Part shown: positions 1-9,400 of the stretch, in pieces
Layout: the number at the start of each line of letters is the position of its first letter
Numbering within the stretch: position 1 is the first letter of the stretch
NCBI GenBank assembly: GCA_964489425.1
Contig: CAZAYP010000071.1
Span: 1 to 26,406 of the forward strand
From: CAZAYP01 sp964489425 [NCBI: uncultured Verrucomicrobiota bacterium]
Lineage (GTDB): Bacteria > Verrucomicrobiota > Kiritimatiellia > RZYC01
Length of the DNA: 26,406 nucleotides
Direction: 5' to 3'
The notes under the pieces: generated by a model
Told to the model about the DNA's origin: nothing
Database searches by the model: none
Seen by the model: only the letters and a program-made list of their open reading frames with translations
Made by a program: the position numbers and the translations under genes

Positions 1-69
1 TTCTCTACCATCTCTACATATTCCAAAGCCTGACACCAAATTCGTTCTACTCCCAGATTCAAGGCTGAA

Positions 70-942
70 GTGGAAAAGGTTCTGCGCGCCGTGCGTAACG
101 AAGCCACCGGCATTACGGTCCCCGGCAGCCGGTTGCATACCAGCCTGATGGCGGAAGTGGAAGCGCTATCCAAGCGCAAAGAAGTTGAGGATTACGGTAA
201 GAATCTTCCTGAACATGTGTATGGCGGTGTCGTTCGTGAATGGCAGGCGCTTATCCTGTCAGCCCAGCAGCAGGTTGCCAGCCAGGCCGGCGGGTTGAAC
301 ATGAGCATGGATGCGGCGCCGATCGTGGTGGATCTGCCGCGGTTCAATGTCCGGGATCCCTCGATATGGGACCGCATTAAGACCGTAAACATAGATGCCA
401 TGGCCGGCGGAGGGCTGGCCTACATGGCGGCTAATGCCCTCGTATGGAGCGGGGTGTCTGTTCTTAGCGGAGGCCTGATACCAATCCTGATCGGGGCAGG
501 CGCTGCACTGGGCGCGGCCGCAGGTTTGATAAGGATCACCGGCCAGCAACTGGAAGCCGCCAAGAACGAGTTGCGCAAGGGAGTGACGGACATGTTGAGC
601 CAGTGCCGCGCGGCGCTTTGTCAACCCGATCTGAAGCATGGCAAACAGAACTCCCCGGTAGACGAATTCATTGAAACGGCCATAAACTCCGTGGACAGCA
701 TGTTGAGCGAGCAGTTTATGGAGAAGCAACGGCAGTTGGCCGATGAAGAGCATAGCCTGGAGGAAAAGTCGCAACTGGCTGGCGAGCGACTGGCCGCGGC
801 CATGAACACCGTGGAGCAGCGCCTGGCCCAATGCGACGATTTGGCCAGGCGGGCCGCCGGCAGCATCGCCGCCTTGCGGGAGATGCAGGCGGCCTTGGAC
901 CAGGAGATTGTCCAGGACGCCCCCGCCAACCCCGATGCGTGA
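70..942 (+). CDS. C-terminal half of a dynamin-like membrane protein (probably partial)
   Basis: The 290-aa product has no GTPase motifs. It matches the stalk and membrane part of bacterial dynamin-like proteins: a helical N-terminal segment (1-100), a long Gly/Ala-rich hydrophobic hairpin at about 109-155 (two membrane passes), then a charged coiled coil at about 155-285. The only usable start is GTG at 70, preceded by a weak CAAGG. The frame is open back to a TGA at 31-33 with no ATG. Family members normally carry an N-terminal GTPase domain, so this is either a 5'-truncated or frameshifted gene whose G domain lies outside the window, or a split dynamin. The first ~60 nt are AT-rich and unlike the gene body. 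A second dynamin-like GTPase at 4700 and an Hsp70-like gene between them support the assignment. The fold is inferred from hydrophobicity and context, not from a signature motif. Confidence 0.55.
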   Translation: MEKVLRAVRNEATGITVPGSRLHTSLMAEVEALSKRKEVEDYGKNLPEHVYGGVVREWQALILSAQQQVASQAGGLNMSMDAAPIVVDLPRFNVRDPSIWDRIKTVNIDAMAGGGLAYMAANALVWSGVSVLSGGLIPILIGAGAALGAAAGLIRITGQQLEAAKNELRKGVTDMLSQCRAALCQPDLKHGKQNSPVDEFIETAINSVDSMLSEQFMEKQRQLADEEHSLEEKSQLAGERLAAAMNTVEQRLAQCDDLARRAAGSIAALREMQAALDQEIVQDAPANPDA

Positions 943-991
943 TATTTGTAAAACCGATTGACAATTATCGCAAACGCGGCAGACTGAAGCC

Positions 992-2158
992 ATGATCCAG
1001 CGAACTATTGAACCCAAGCTAATCGCAGCCAGCCAAAAGAGCCCGGTGGTGGCGGTTACCGGACCCCGCCAGTCGGGCAAAACCACCCTCGTCAGGCATG
1101 CATTCCCGGATATGCCCTATGTGTCCCTAGAGGATTTTGACCGACGCCAGATGGCCGAAACCGACCCGCGCGGGTTCCTGGCCGCCTATCCGCAGGGCGC
1201 CATCCTGGACGAAATTCAGCGCGTCCCGGAACTGCTCTCTTATATCCAAACCATCGTGGACGAGCCGCTCGGCAAACGGCGCTTTGTCCTGACCGGTTCC
1301 AACCAGTTTCTGCTGATGAAAGGCGTTTCGCAATCCTTGGCCGGCCGGATCGCCCTGTTGAAGCTCATGCCGCTCACCTTCTCCGAGTTGCCGCCCAGGG
1401 GCCAGGCCGCCGAACGCATCCGCACCGGCGGGTACCCACGGATATACGACCAGGACCTGGAGCCGTTTGCCTGGTGCCAGGACTATATCGAAACTTACGT
1501 GGAGAAAGACCTCAAGGAACTGGTGCAGGTTATGAACCTGCGTACGTTCCGCCAGTTCCTGGTGCTGCTGGCGTCCCAGTGCGGGCAGTTGCTTAACCTG
1601 TCCGCCCTGGGCAATGCCGTGGGCATTTCCCACAATACCGCCAAGGCCTGGATTGCCGCGCTGGAGCAGAGTTACCTGGTTTTCACCCTGCCGCCCTACC
1701 ACCGCAACTATGGCAAGCGGATCGTCAAGACCCCCAAGATCTTTTTCACCGACACCGGTGTCGCATGCGCCCTGCTGGGCGTGCGGACCACGGAGATGCT
1801 GGCAACCCACATCGCCATGGGCGGGCTGTTCGAAAACCTGGTCGTGGCCGAATTCTTCAAGGAGTCCCTGCATCACCGGAACGCCGCCAGCCTGTTTTTC
1901 TGGCGCGATCATGGCGGCCACGAAGTGGACTGCCTGCTGGAGGTCAGCGACCGCCTGCACCCAGTGGAAATCAAGTCGTCCGCCACAATGCACCCGGATT
2001 TCCTTGCCGGGCTGCAACGGTTTTGCGCATTGACCGGTTGCCCGCCCGACCAGGCCCTGCTCGTCTATGGTGGCGCGGAACAGCAAACGTGGCATGACCT
2101 GCACATCAGCGGCTGGCAACGGATTGCGGAATGGACCAACTGCCTGCTTGGAAAATGA
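992..2158 (+). CDS. AAA_14 / DUF4143 family ATPase
   Basis: A 388-aa protein of the widespread bacterial and archaeal AAA_14-DUF4143 family. Visible motifs are Walker A GPRQSGKTT (24-32), Walker B AILDEIQRVP (70-79), a sensor-like LTGSNQF (100-106), a winged-helix segment around 200-235 (LSALGNAVGISHNTAKAWI), and a C-terminal nuclease-like core with EVDCLL (311-316) and VEIKSS (325-330), the PD-(D/E)XK-like pattern usual in DUF4143. Length is normal, and ATG at 992 gives the expected N-terminus (MIQRTIEPKL). The cellular role of the family is poorly defined; members occur as mobile accessory genes and are sometimes linked to defence or toxin-antitoxin functions. It lies 49 bp after the dynamin fragment on the same strand and is followed by a repeat-rich spacer, so it may be an insertion into the dynamin/Hsp70 locus rather than a functional part of it. 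Confidence 0.9.
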   Translation: MIQRTIEPKLIAASQKSPVVAVTGPRQSGKTTLVRHAFPDMPYVSLEDFDRRQMAETDPRGFLAAYPQGAILDEIQRVPELLSYIQTIVDEPLGKRRFVLTGSNQFLLMKGVSQSLAGRIALLKLMPLTFSELPPRGQAAERIRTGGYPRIYDQDLEPFAWCQDYIETYVEKDLKELVQVMNLRTFRQFLVLLASQCGQLLNLSALGNAVGISHNTAKAWIAALEQSYLVFTLPPYHRNYGKRIVKTPKIFFTDTGVACALLGVRTTEMLATHIAMGGLFENLVVAEFFKESLHHRNAASLFFWRDHGGHEVDCLLEVSDRLHPVEIKSSATMHPDFLAGLQRFCALTGCPPDQALLVYGGAEQQTWHDLHISGWQRIAEWTNCLLGK

Positions 2159-2215
2159 GCGCGCCCGATCCATCCACCAGCGTGTTCGCCGGTATATGGC
2201 CCGGCAATAATGGCG

Positions 2216-2258
2216 CCCCTCCTTTCGAAGGCGGGGTAGCCGCAGGCCGGGGTGGTTG
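2216..2258 (+). repeat. Palindromic intergenic repeat, unit 1
   Basis: An imperfect hairpin, CCCCTCCTT / AAGGCGGGG around a TCG loop (2216-2236), is followed by a tail, TAGCCGCAGGCCGGGGTGGTT. The tail matches unit 3 on the other strand (2519-2561) almost base for base, and the arrangement matches unit 2 (2414-2458). The sequence is non-coding and lies between two plus-strand genes. Confidence 0.7.
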
Positions 2259-2264
2259 TAGTCG

Positions 2265-2410
2265 CCGGATTCAGCCGGCGGTGACTCCACGCCCTTACGC
2301 GCACGGCTACGCCTATGCCACACGCCCGCCTGCTCGCGGCCACGGGCGCGTGCTGCTGGCAGGCGTGGATTCCAGACGCCGAACAGGAGTTCGGCGCCAC
2401 GACGGATCCG
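2265..2410. repeat. Imperfect inverted-repeat segment between palindromic units
   Basis: The left part (around 2265-2290, GCCGGATTCAGCCGGCGG then ACTCCACGCC) is partly mirrored at the right (around 2364-2412, GGCGTGGATTCC then GACGGATCCGGC). The right part also contains a small palindrome, CGCCGAACaggaGTTCGGCG (about 2378-2397). The arrangement suggests that the whole spacer can fold into one long imperfect hairpin, as in miniature non-autonomous elements. No protein-coding sequence is evident. Confidence 0.45.
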
Positions 2411-2413
2411 GCT

Positions 2414-2458
2414 CCCCTCCTTTTCAAGGAGGGGGCGACCCGAAGGGTGGGGTGGTTT
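2414..2458 (+). repeat. Palindromic intergenic repeat, unit 2
   Basis: A perfect 9-bp stem, CCCCTCCTT (2414-2422) and AAGGAGGGG (2426-2434), with a 3-nt loop. It is followed by GCGACCCGAAGGGTGGGGTGG and TT. It has the same orientation as unit 1. The hairpin is not followed by a T-run, so a terminator is less likely than a repeat-family member. Confidence 0.7.
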
Positions 2459-2518
2459 TACGGAACCGATCTCCGTGGCGGTTGACCTTGGACTACCGTT
2501 TGAATCCGGCCAGATCGC

Positions 2519-2561
2519 AACCCGCCCCGGCCTGCGGCCACCCCGCCCTGCGAGGGCGGGG
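2519..2561 (-). repeat. Palindromic intergenic repeat, unit 3 (inverted)
   Basis: A stem CCCCGCCC (2541-2548) / GGGCGGGG (2554-2561). Read on the minus strand, the stem is followed by GTGGCCGCAGGCCGGGGCGG and GTT, nearly the tail of unit 1. The copy is therefore inverted with respect to units 1 and 2. The rest of 2562-2685 holds no recognised gene; it becomes AT-rich before the Hsp70-like gene. Confidence 0.65.
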
Positions 2562-2685
2562 AGCCTGGCGAAAACCAAACCGCACCGCCTCGCGCCAGGA
2601 GGTGCCGTATGGTTGATGCCCCACATATTGGCCGATGTCTACTGGCGCCAAAGAATAAATATATGCGGATACGTACAGGACATCT

Positions 2686-4527
2686 ATGACCTTAAACAAT
2701 AAGCCGATTCTCGGCATAGACCTTGGCACATCGTTTGTCACCGCCGCGTTCTGGAATCAAAAAAGCGGCATGCCGGAGATCATCCGCAACGAACTCGGCG
2801 ACGAGCGCACACCGTCGTGGATGTGCATGGAATCTTCCGGCTGGATGTTCGGCAAAGCAGCGCTGGAGCAGATGGCCGAAAGTGAGCATGTTCCTCCCGA
2901 GGAGCAGGCCGATATGCTGGCGCGGACATTCCGCTGCGACAAACACCAGCTGAAAGACAATCTTCCCCGCGCCTTGCCGGATGGCCGCGCCATGGTGCCT
3001 GTCGAAATGGTGGCCGCAATGCTGGCCCATCAGAAGACTGGCGCAGAATCCCGTTGTTTTCATCAAGAAATTGGCCGGGTGGTGTTGACGCATCCGGCGG
3101 GTTTCAGCGCCAGGGAAAAGGAACGTCTGTGTGAGGCCGGCACCAATGCCGGGTTCCATGAAGTCAGCCTGCTGGAGGAACCGGTGGCCGCGGCCCTGGG
3201 CTACCAGGCCATGGGCGGTCAGATTGGCGCCGGGGTCCTTGTATTTGACTGGGGGGGCAGCCGACTTAACCTGGCGTTCCTGCAGCGCGACACGGACGGC
3301 GTGTTTAATGTGCCGGTGGAGCCGATAGCGTGCGAGTTTGGCGGCGATGATGCTGATTTGGCCCTTTACAACTACTGGGACGCCATCCTGCGCGACAAGT
3401 ACGGACAGGGCCTTAGCCCGGCGCCCGACCAGGTGAACCTTGCGGCGCTGCTCGAATGCCGCCGCTGCAAGGAGAAGCTGGCAGTAGCCGGCAACGCGAA
3501 GATGAATCGCTTTATCGCTGGCCCGAACATTCATGTCCAAGTGACCATTGATCGCAATGAGTTCGAGTCGCTTATCTGCCCCAACCTCGATGCCCAGACG
3601 GCGTCGGTTCGCGGCTTTCTGGACCAGGCGGCCGCTGCCGGCCACAAGGTGGACACGGTCCTTATTGTTGGTGGATCCACCCGAATTCCACTCCTTCGGT
3701 GTGCATTACATAAAATTGTCCCAGTCTCCATCACGGAAACCATGTATATGGACACCTTGGCAGCATTGGGCGCGGCCGCGTCAGCCCGCCAATCCAATGT
3801 ACGCCGCCCGGAGCAGTCCACGCCCCATAAAATGGTATCAACCGCCCCTTTGAAGGAATTGCCGCCACCTCACTTGAAAATAATCACGGTTCCCGAAGGA
3901 GCGGAAGTGTTACTCGATAGTAAACGTGTTGGGACAACGCCATGTGCTGTGGTCACCAACGCGGGCGAACATTCTCTTGTAATTACCAAGAATGGTTTTA
4001 ACACTGTCCAACAGAAGGTCGCGATCAATGAATGGGAGGACAAGTCGTTAAACATTGCCCTGCAATCATTCAGTGGCTTAAGAGTTGTCACAGATCCGCC
4101 TGGCGCTACGATCCGCGTAAATGGTGATTTAATTAAAGAGCGCGTTTCTCCGATGGATCTGAATCTCGAACCCGGCACTTATTACATCGAAGCCTCTAAA
4201 ATCCGATGGAATGAAAGTGGCATGCGCCTTCAATATACTGGGAGCGAAGGCGCATGCATCAAGATCTCTTTGAAGCGTTGTCGTAAGGAGAGGAATAATA
4301 TATTAAAACAAATCGTTGTTAATGCGGCTCTGGTGACGGGCGTTGTTGTTCTCGAATATTGGTTACTACATTGGATATTTTGGCGGGCCGGCAACAAACT
4401 ATATTTGAACGATATTGAATGCGCAATATATGGTATAGCCACGCTGCTGATAACCTCATTCGGTATAATAAGGACAATGAGACTATTCAATGGGTTGGTC
4501 GGGTTAAGAAAGGATTGCATTGATTGA
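2686..4527 (+). CDS. Hsp70-like protein with two PEGA domains and a C-terminal membrane hairpin
   Basis: Residues 8-370 form an Hsp70/DnaK-like nucleotide-binding domain: IDLGTS (11-16), LEEPVAAALGY (163-173), a degenerate phosphate-2 loop VFDWGGSRLN (186-195), and VGGSTRIP (328-335). There is no recognisable substrate-binding domain. A linker is followed by two PEGA-type beta domains (about 397-460, containing VPEGAEVLLD, and about 464-530, containing DPPGATIRVNG) and two hydrophobic segments (about 543-567 and 579-597). This suggests a membrane-anchored protein whose orientation is unclear. By alignment from memory, DnaK Lys70, Gly198, Thr199 and Asp201 correspond to Leu, Ser, Arg and Asn, so ATPase activity may be weak or absent. 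ATG 2686 follows AGGA at 2676-2679. From about 3810 onward GC drops sharply, coinciding with the PEGA/membrane part. Position between dynamin-like genes suggests work with membrane remodelling, an inference. Confidence 0.85.
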   Translation: MTLNNKPILGIDLGTSFVTAAFWNQKSGMPEIIRNELGDERTPSWMCMESSGWMFGKAALEQMAESEHVPPEEQADMLARTFRCDKHQLKDNLPRALPDGRAMVPVEMVAAMLAHQKTGAESRCFHQEIGRVVLTHPAGFSAREKERLCEAGTNAGFHEVSLLEEPVAAALGYQAMGGQIGAGVLVFDWGGSRLNLAFLQRDTDGVFNVPVEPIACEFGGDDADLALYNYWDAILRDKYGQGLSPAPDQVNLAALLECRRCKEKLAVAGNAKMNRFIAGPNIHVQVTIDRNEFESLICPNLDAQTASVRGFLDQAAAAGHKVDTVLIVGGSTRIPLLRCALHKIVPVSITETMYMDTLAALGAAASARQSNVRRPEQSTPHKMVSTAPLKELPPPHLKIITVPEGAEVLLDSKRVGTTPCAVVTNAGEHSLVITKNGFNTVQQKVAINEWEDKSLNIALQSFSGLRVVTDPPGATIRVNGDLIKERVSPMDLNLEPGTYYIEASKIRWNESGMRLQYTGSEGACIKISLKRCRKERNNILKQIVVNAALVTGVVVLEYWLLHWIFWRAGNKLYLNDIECAIYGIATLLITSFGIIRTMRLFNGLVGLRKDCID

Positions 4528-4699
4528 TGTTTCAATCAGATGTGGCAAGTTGTCTCTGCAGAGCCGTTAATGTATGAAATATCAATCCTTAATCCCTGCA
4601 AAACCCATGCCAGAGCCTGGGCGCGGAACGGCTCGTTGGGGAAACACGCATTTCCTTTGAACAAGAATAGCGTGCTGATTCCTCGTAAATTGTTGTAAC

Positions 4700-6385
4700 A
4701 TGATTCTTCGTGACGCCACCGCCGCCGCCGTGGATAAAGCGGCCGAATACATAGAACGGTCTCCGTGGCGGGATCAATATCTTGTGCGCGCGCGGCAGTT
4801 ACGGGCCGAGGTGGATGAGCCGTGCGTTTTGGCGGTGGCGGGACGGGTCAAGGCGGGAAAGAGCACCCTGATCAATGCCCTGCTGGGTCAGGACCTGGCG
4901 CGGGTGGGGGTCACGGAAACAACGGCCACGATAAACTACTTCCGCTATGGTGTACCGGAAGATCCAAGCCGGCCGGTGCTCTGTGTTTGGCGCAATGGCC
5001 ACCAGAGTTGGGAGACGCGCGAATTTCTGGACGGACTGCAAGGGGCGGACGACGAAGTGCTTAAGCGGGCCGAAAGCATTGCGTACCTGGAGTTCTATCT
5101 GCCACACCCTGATTTGCGCGAAGTGACGTTGGTGGACACGCCCGGGACCGACGCCATTGTAGGCGAGAATGACGATGCCCACCAGCGGGTGGCCAACGAG
5201 ATGCTCACGCGGCGCAAGCAGCTTCAGGCGCGCCACAGCGAAGAGACCCGGCGCATAGCGGGCGCGGCCGACGCGGTGATTTACCTGGTGGGCCAGGTGG
5301 CCCATGTGACCAACCGCGACTTCTTGCAGGAGTTTCAGGAAGCCTCTTCCGGGAAAACAAGGGCTTTGAATGCCGTTGGGGTCATGTCCAAGATCGATGG
5401 GTCGGACCAGGTGCTGGAGAAACGCCACGAGCTAGCCAAGTCCATAGCCGACAAGCTGTCCGCTGAACTGAACACCGTGGTTCCGGTGTCTGCCGCGCTG
5501 TGGCGGGCAACCGCCCTGTTCAAGGAAGACGGCCAACGCCTGCGCAACTTGCAGTCGCTGTTACGTTCCATATCCGCCACGAGGCTTGACCACATGCTGA
5601 CCAGCGACCGGGCTTTTTTGCGGGAATATGGGGATTGTCCGGTGCCGGTAGCCGAACGCAAAGCCTGCCTGGCCGGCATCCCCTGGCGGGTATTTGTGCT
5701 GTTTGCCTGCGCGTTGTATGAACATCCTGTCGAGCATGTGGTCCCTCACATGGAGTCGCTCTCGGGGTTTATCGAACTTCGCCAGTTGCTTGAACATCAC
5801 TTTTTCCGGCGCGGGCGGCTGCTGCGGTGTTTCCGCATCCTGTCCGATCTGCATGCCATGCTGGATGAAATCAAGCGCTCGGTCCTGTACGAGTACAAAC
5901 AACGAGTGCAGCGGCAACAGAAGGATTTGCTTGAGTTTACGGACTTCATTATCGAGCATCCGCGGGCCAAGTCGGACACGGCCAACCGCCTGCGCCGGTT
6001 CCTCTCGGAGCACCAGCCCCAGGACAACACAGAGGTGCTGGACGCGGGGATAACAGAGTTGCTTTCCAAGGTGGAAGACGTGCAAGCGGAGCTTGAAATT
6101 GTCAATCGTCAGTTCCAGGGCTTGCAGTGGCTGGACCAGATGCCGGCCGGCACCTTATCGGACGAGGAACTGCAGGAACTCCGGGAACTGTTCGGCCTTT
6201 ATGCCAGCGCCGGCATGCAAGAAGATCCCGCCACGGCTCGCAAGAAGGCGATCCGCCGCCAGCTTCATTGGCGTCAGGACCAGTTCAAGGCGGCATCTCC
6301 AATGCGGCGGCAAGTCGCGGAACTCGCTGTGGTCATGTATGGCTTGACATTGCGCCAGACAACCGTTGCGCTGGCGGGCAAATAA
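4700..6385 (+). CDS. Dynamin-like GTPase
   Basis: A 561-aa bacterial dynamin-family GTPase. G motifs are in order: G1 GRVKAGKST (48-56), G2 threonines in TETTATIN (72-79), G3 DTPGTD (146-151) and G4 SKID (230-233). Helical, charged segments (about 365-475 and 480-535) form the presumed stalk. No clear membrane hairpin is present, in contrast to the partial dynamin at 70-942, which has a hairpin but no G domain in view. Paired dynamin-like genes beside an Hsp70-like gene are known in other bacteria (for example IniA/IniC pairs in mycobacteria for the dynamin part). ATG 4700 has no convincing Shine-Dalgarno, but starting later would cut into the helix before G1. The 172 bp upstream (4528-4699) is AT-rich without a recognised gene. 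Likely role: GTP-driven membrane binding, fission/fusion or stress protection, not shown by sequence alone. Confidence 0.9.
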   Translation: MILRDATAAAVDKAAEYIERSPWRDQYLVRARQLRAEVDEPCVLAVAGRVKAGKSTLINALLGQDLARVGVTETTATINYFRYGVPEDPSRPVLCVWRNGHQSWETREFLDGLQGADDEVLKRAESIAYLEFYLPHPDLREVTLVDTPGTDAIVGENDDAHQRVANEMLTRRKQLQARHSEETRRIAGAADAVIYLVGQVAHVTNRDFLQEFQEASSGKTRALNAVGVMSKIDGSDQVLEKRHELAKSIADKLSAELNTVVPVSAALWRATALFKEDGQRLRNLQSLLRSISATRLDHMLTSDRAFLREYGDCPVPVAERKACLAGIPWRVFVLFACALYEHPVEHVVPHMESLSGFIELRQLLEHHFFRRGRLLRCFRILSDLHAMLDEIKRSVLYEYKQRVQRQQKDLLEFTDFIIEHPRAKSDTANRLRRFLSEHQPQDNTEVLDAGITELLSKVEDVQAELEIVNRQFQGLQWLDQMPAGTLSDEELQELRELFGLYASAGMQEDPATARKKAIRRQLHWRQDQFKAASPMRRQVAELAVVMYGLTLRQTTVALAGK

Positions 6386-6413
6386 GGAGGTTCGTCTTAT
6401 CCTCCGTTGGAAT

Positions 6414-9400
6414 TCAACGCGTTGGTCCTGTGGCCGCCGCTTCAGATCCCCACGGGAAAATAAGCACACGGTTATTAAACGCATCTGCCACGAGCAGTCG
6501 GTTGCGGGCCGTGTCCATGGCCAGGCCGCTGGGCCCATTGAAATACTGGTAAAGTGGCCCGGCCTCGTCAAAATAGAACAGCGGTTTGCCGGTTGGATCA
6601 AACGCCAGGATGCGGCTGTTTTCCGGATCGCTGGCCAGGACCGTGCCGTCCGCGGCCACGGCCACGCTGGGCTTGAACCGGCTGTCCGTGGCGGTCCAGA
6701 CCGGGACCGGCCACTCGGCGAGGGGTTTCCAGTCGGCGTCCAGGCGCTGGACGCGCCGGTTCCACATGTCCGCCACCAGGATGGATCCGTCGCGCGGATC
6801 GATGGCCACGTCGGTCGGTTCATCCATCTCGCCGGGCTTGTCGCCGTACCCGCCGGCCTGGTCGCGGCAGGCGCCGTCCGGCGTGAACCGCAGCAGGCGC
6901 TTGTTGCCGGTATCGGCCACCAGCAGGTCGCCCGCCGGCGTCACGGCCAGGCCGCGCGGACCGAACAGGAGCAAGGGGTTGCCCAGCACCTTGTCCGCCG
7001 CGGCAAACTCGCCCCAGGCCTTGAGGAATCGCCCCTGCTCGTCAAAGCAGGCGATGCGTCCGTTCCAGGTGTCGGCCACGTAGAGGCGGCCGCTGGCATC
7101 CCAGGCCACGCCCCATGGCTCCTTGAACCCGTCGGCCGCGCTGGCAGCGGCGTCGACCACGTGCACGAGGCGGCCGGTGGCGTCCAGCACCACGATGCGG
7201 TTGTTGCCGGAGTCAGCAATGGCGATCCGGCCTTGCGGATCCACGGCCACGTCGCGCGGCTGCTTGAGCGGCTGGCCGGCGTAGGGCCCGCTGAGCGCGA
7301 GCGTGGCCGGGATGTTGGTCCGCGCCGGGATCCAGGCCTCGACCGCGGCTTCCGCGGCCGGCGCGGCCACCAGGTCCGGCCAGGCCAGGGCATAGGGCAG
7401 GCGCACGAGAATGGTGAAGTCGCGGCGCATGGGCCATTCGTTAAAGTCCACGCCGGGATACTCGCGGCGGCTGATGATGCTCCACAGGTCGGCACGCTGC
7501 ACGGGATCCTTGAGCAAGGTCTTGAGGCGGTCCCAGGAAAGGTCCTGGTACCCTTGCACCGGCCACCACATAAACGGCGTTGTACGGCTGCGGTACTCCG
7601 CGCCGGCGATCTTCTTGACCTTGGCGGCCAACTGCGGGCCCACGAGGATGACGGGTGCGCGGTTCAGGTCCGGGGGCGGGGGCGCCACGAAGAACAAGTT
7701 GGGGGTATTGCGGAAGTACCAGACCAGGGGCCAGGAACACTCGTCGTCGTAGGCCACGGCCACGCTGCGCGGATCGGGCAGCGTTTTCTGGACGGTCCGG
7801 ATGATGTCCAGGGCGGCGCGGATTTCGGGTGAGCCGTGGGCGTACACCAGCGGCTCGGTGGCCAGGTCAAAGTTGCGGAACGTGGCCATCAGGCTGGCCC
7901 GCACGGTCAGCCCGGCCAGCAGCAGGTAGAAGCCGGCGAGGACCCAGCGGCCGCGCAGGCGCGGCGCGGCGCGGCGCCAGGCCCAGGCGCCCAGCGCCAC
8001 GAGCAGGCCGGCCGCAGCCAGCACTCGCGCCCAGGCCATGGTGTTGTGCACCTCTGGAATCGTGCGGCCTTGTAGCGGCGCGCCCGCCGGCCAGTTGACC
8101 AGCAGGTAGAACGCCAGCGGCACCACTGCGCACAGCAGCACCCGGCGCGAGCGCCAGGCGGCGGCCCAGTCCAACCCGGCCAGCCACGGTCCCAGCCAAC
8201 TTCCCGCCAGCAGGCACAGGGGCAGCGCGATGTGGGTCAGCAGCCACGGCATTTTCTCGCCGGCCACGGAATAGGCGATGAAGTTGGCAACCGCCCACCA
8301 AAAACAGAATAGCAGGAACAGGCCCGCCAGCGGCGACCGGCATGGGTCCGCCGCGTCCCCCGCCGGGGGGCGGCGCCGCAAGCCCCGGCCCCAATGCACC
8401 GCGGCGGCGCCGGCGGCCACGAGCGGCAGGAACTCGTAGAGCAGGGTGAGCATGATGTAGTAGAACCACGGTTGGCCGCCGCGCTGCTCCTCGTGCTGGG
8501 CCAGCCAGTAGCCGAGGCTGCCCGCAAACCCCGTGGCCAGCCCCTGGCGGGTATTGGTCCCGAGGGAGGTGTACAGCGCGATCTCAATGGCCCAGAACAC
8601 GGCAAAAAGGGCCGCCCACCAGCCGAAACCCGGCCGGGCCGGTGACCCGGGCGTTCGCCACGTGCGGACCATGAACCACCAGGCCCCGGCTACCAGCGCC
8701 GCGGCCGCCGCCATGCCCCCGGCCAGCGCGTAGGTGTGGAGTTGGCCGGCCGCGGTCTTGGAGTCCAGCGGGTTCCAGCCCGCGACGTAATGCCCAAACG
8801 GAACGGCGAACGGGAGTACGCAGGTGCCGACCAGCACGGCCAGGTCCAGCGCCGGGATATCGCCCAGCGGCTTCCGTTCGCGCCACCACTGCCAGAGGAT
8901 CAGCCCGCCGAGAAACGCGACCACCATGGTCACGTGCATGAACGAGACTTCCTTGCAGGCGAACGACAGCGCCGTGGCCGCGGTGATCAGGCCGAGCCAG
9001 CGTGGGGCGGGCGCCTCGAGATAGCGGAACATCCCATAGACCCACAGCTGCATGAACAGGCAGATGTAAATATCGTTGCGGATATAGCGGCTGTAAAACA
9101 GGAGGCTGGGGCTGATGAGCGCGAGGCAGCCGGCCGCCAGGGCACCGGCCGGCCCGAGCCAGCGGCGGAACAGGGCCATGGCCAGCACCACGCCCACGCC
9201 GAAGAGCGCGGGGACCGCCCGGGCCGTGGTGTCGCTGTCGCCCAGCACCCGGTACACCAGCGCGTTCATGTGGAACAGCAGCGGGCCGTGCATCATGGGA
9301 TCGTGCTGGTAGTCGCCCTGGGCTGCGTATTTCCAGGAGTAGTAAGCGTGCAGGCCTTCGTCGTGGCTCATTACGCGTTCGCCCACCGCGTAAAATCGCA

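Noticed and set aside
1127-2626. Long minus-strand frame (499 aa) opposite the DUF4143 gene
   Set aside because: It is a GC-driven antisense shadow of a gene with clear family motifs, and it runs through the repeat spacer.
2628-2661. Promoter for the Hsp70-like gene (TTGGCC ... TAAATA)
   Set aside because: Spacing is about 22 bp, too long for a standard promoter.
6384-6405. Possible bidirectional terminator between the dynamin and Agl23-NHL genes
   Set aside because: Only a 5-bp GGAGG/CCTCC pairing with a 10-nt loop and no T-run; too weak to call.
6366-7832. Plus-strand frame of 488 aa opposite the Agl23-NHL gene
   Set aside because: It mirrors the NHL coding region; composition is Gly/Ala/Arg-rich without any domain.
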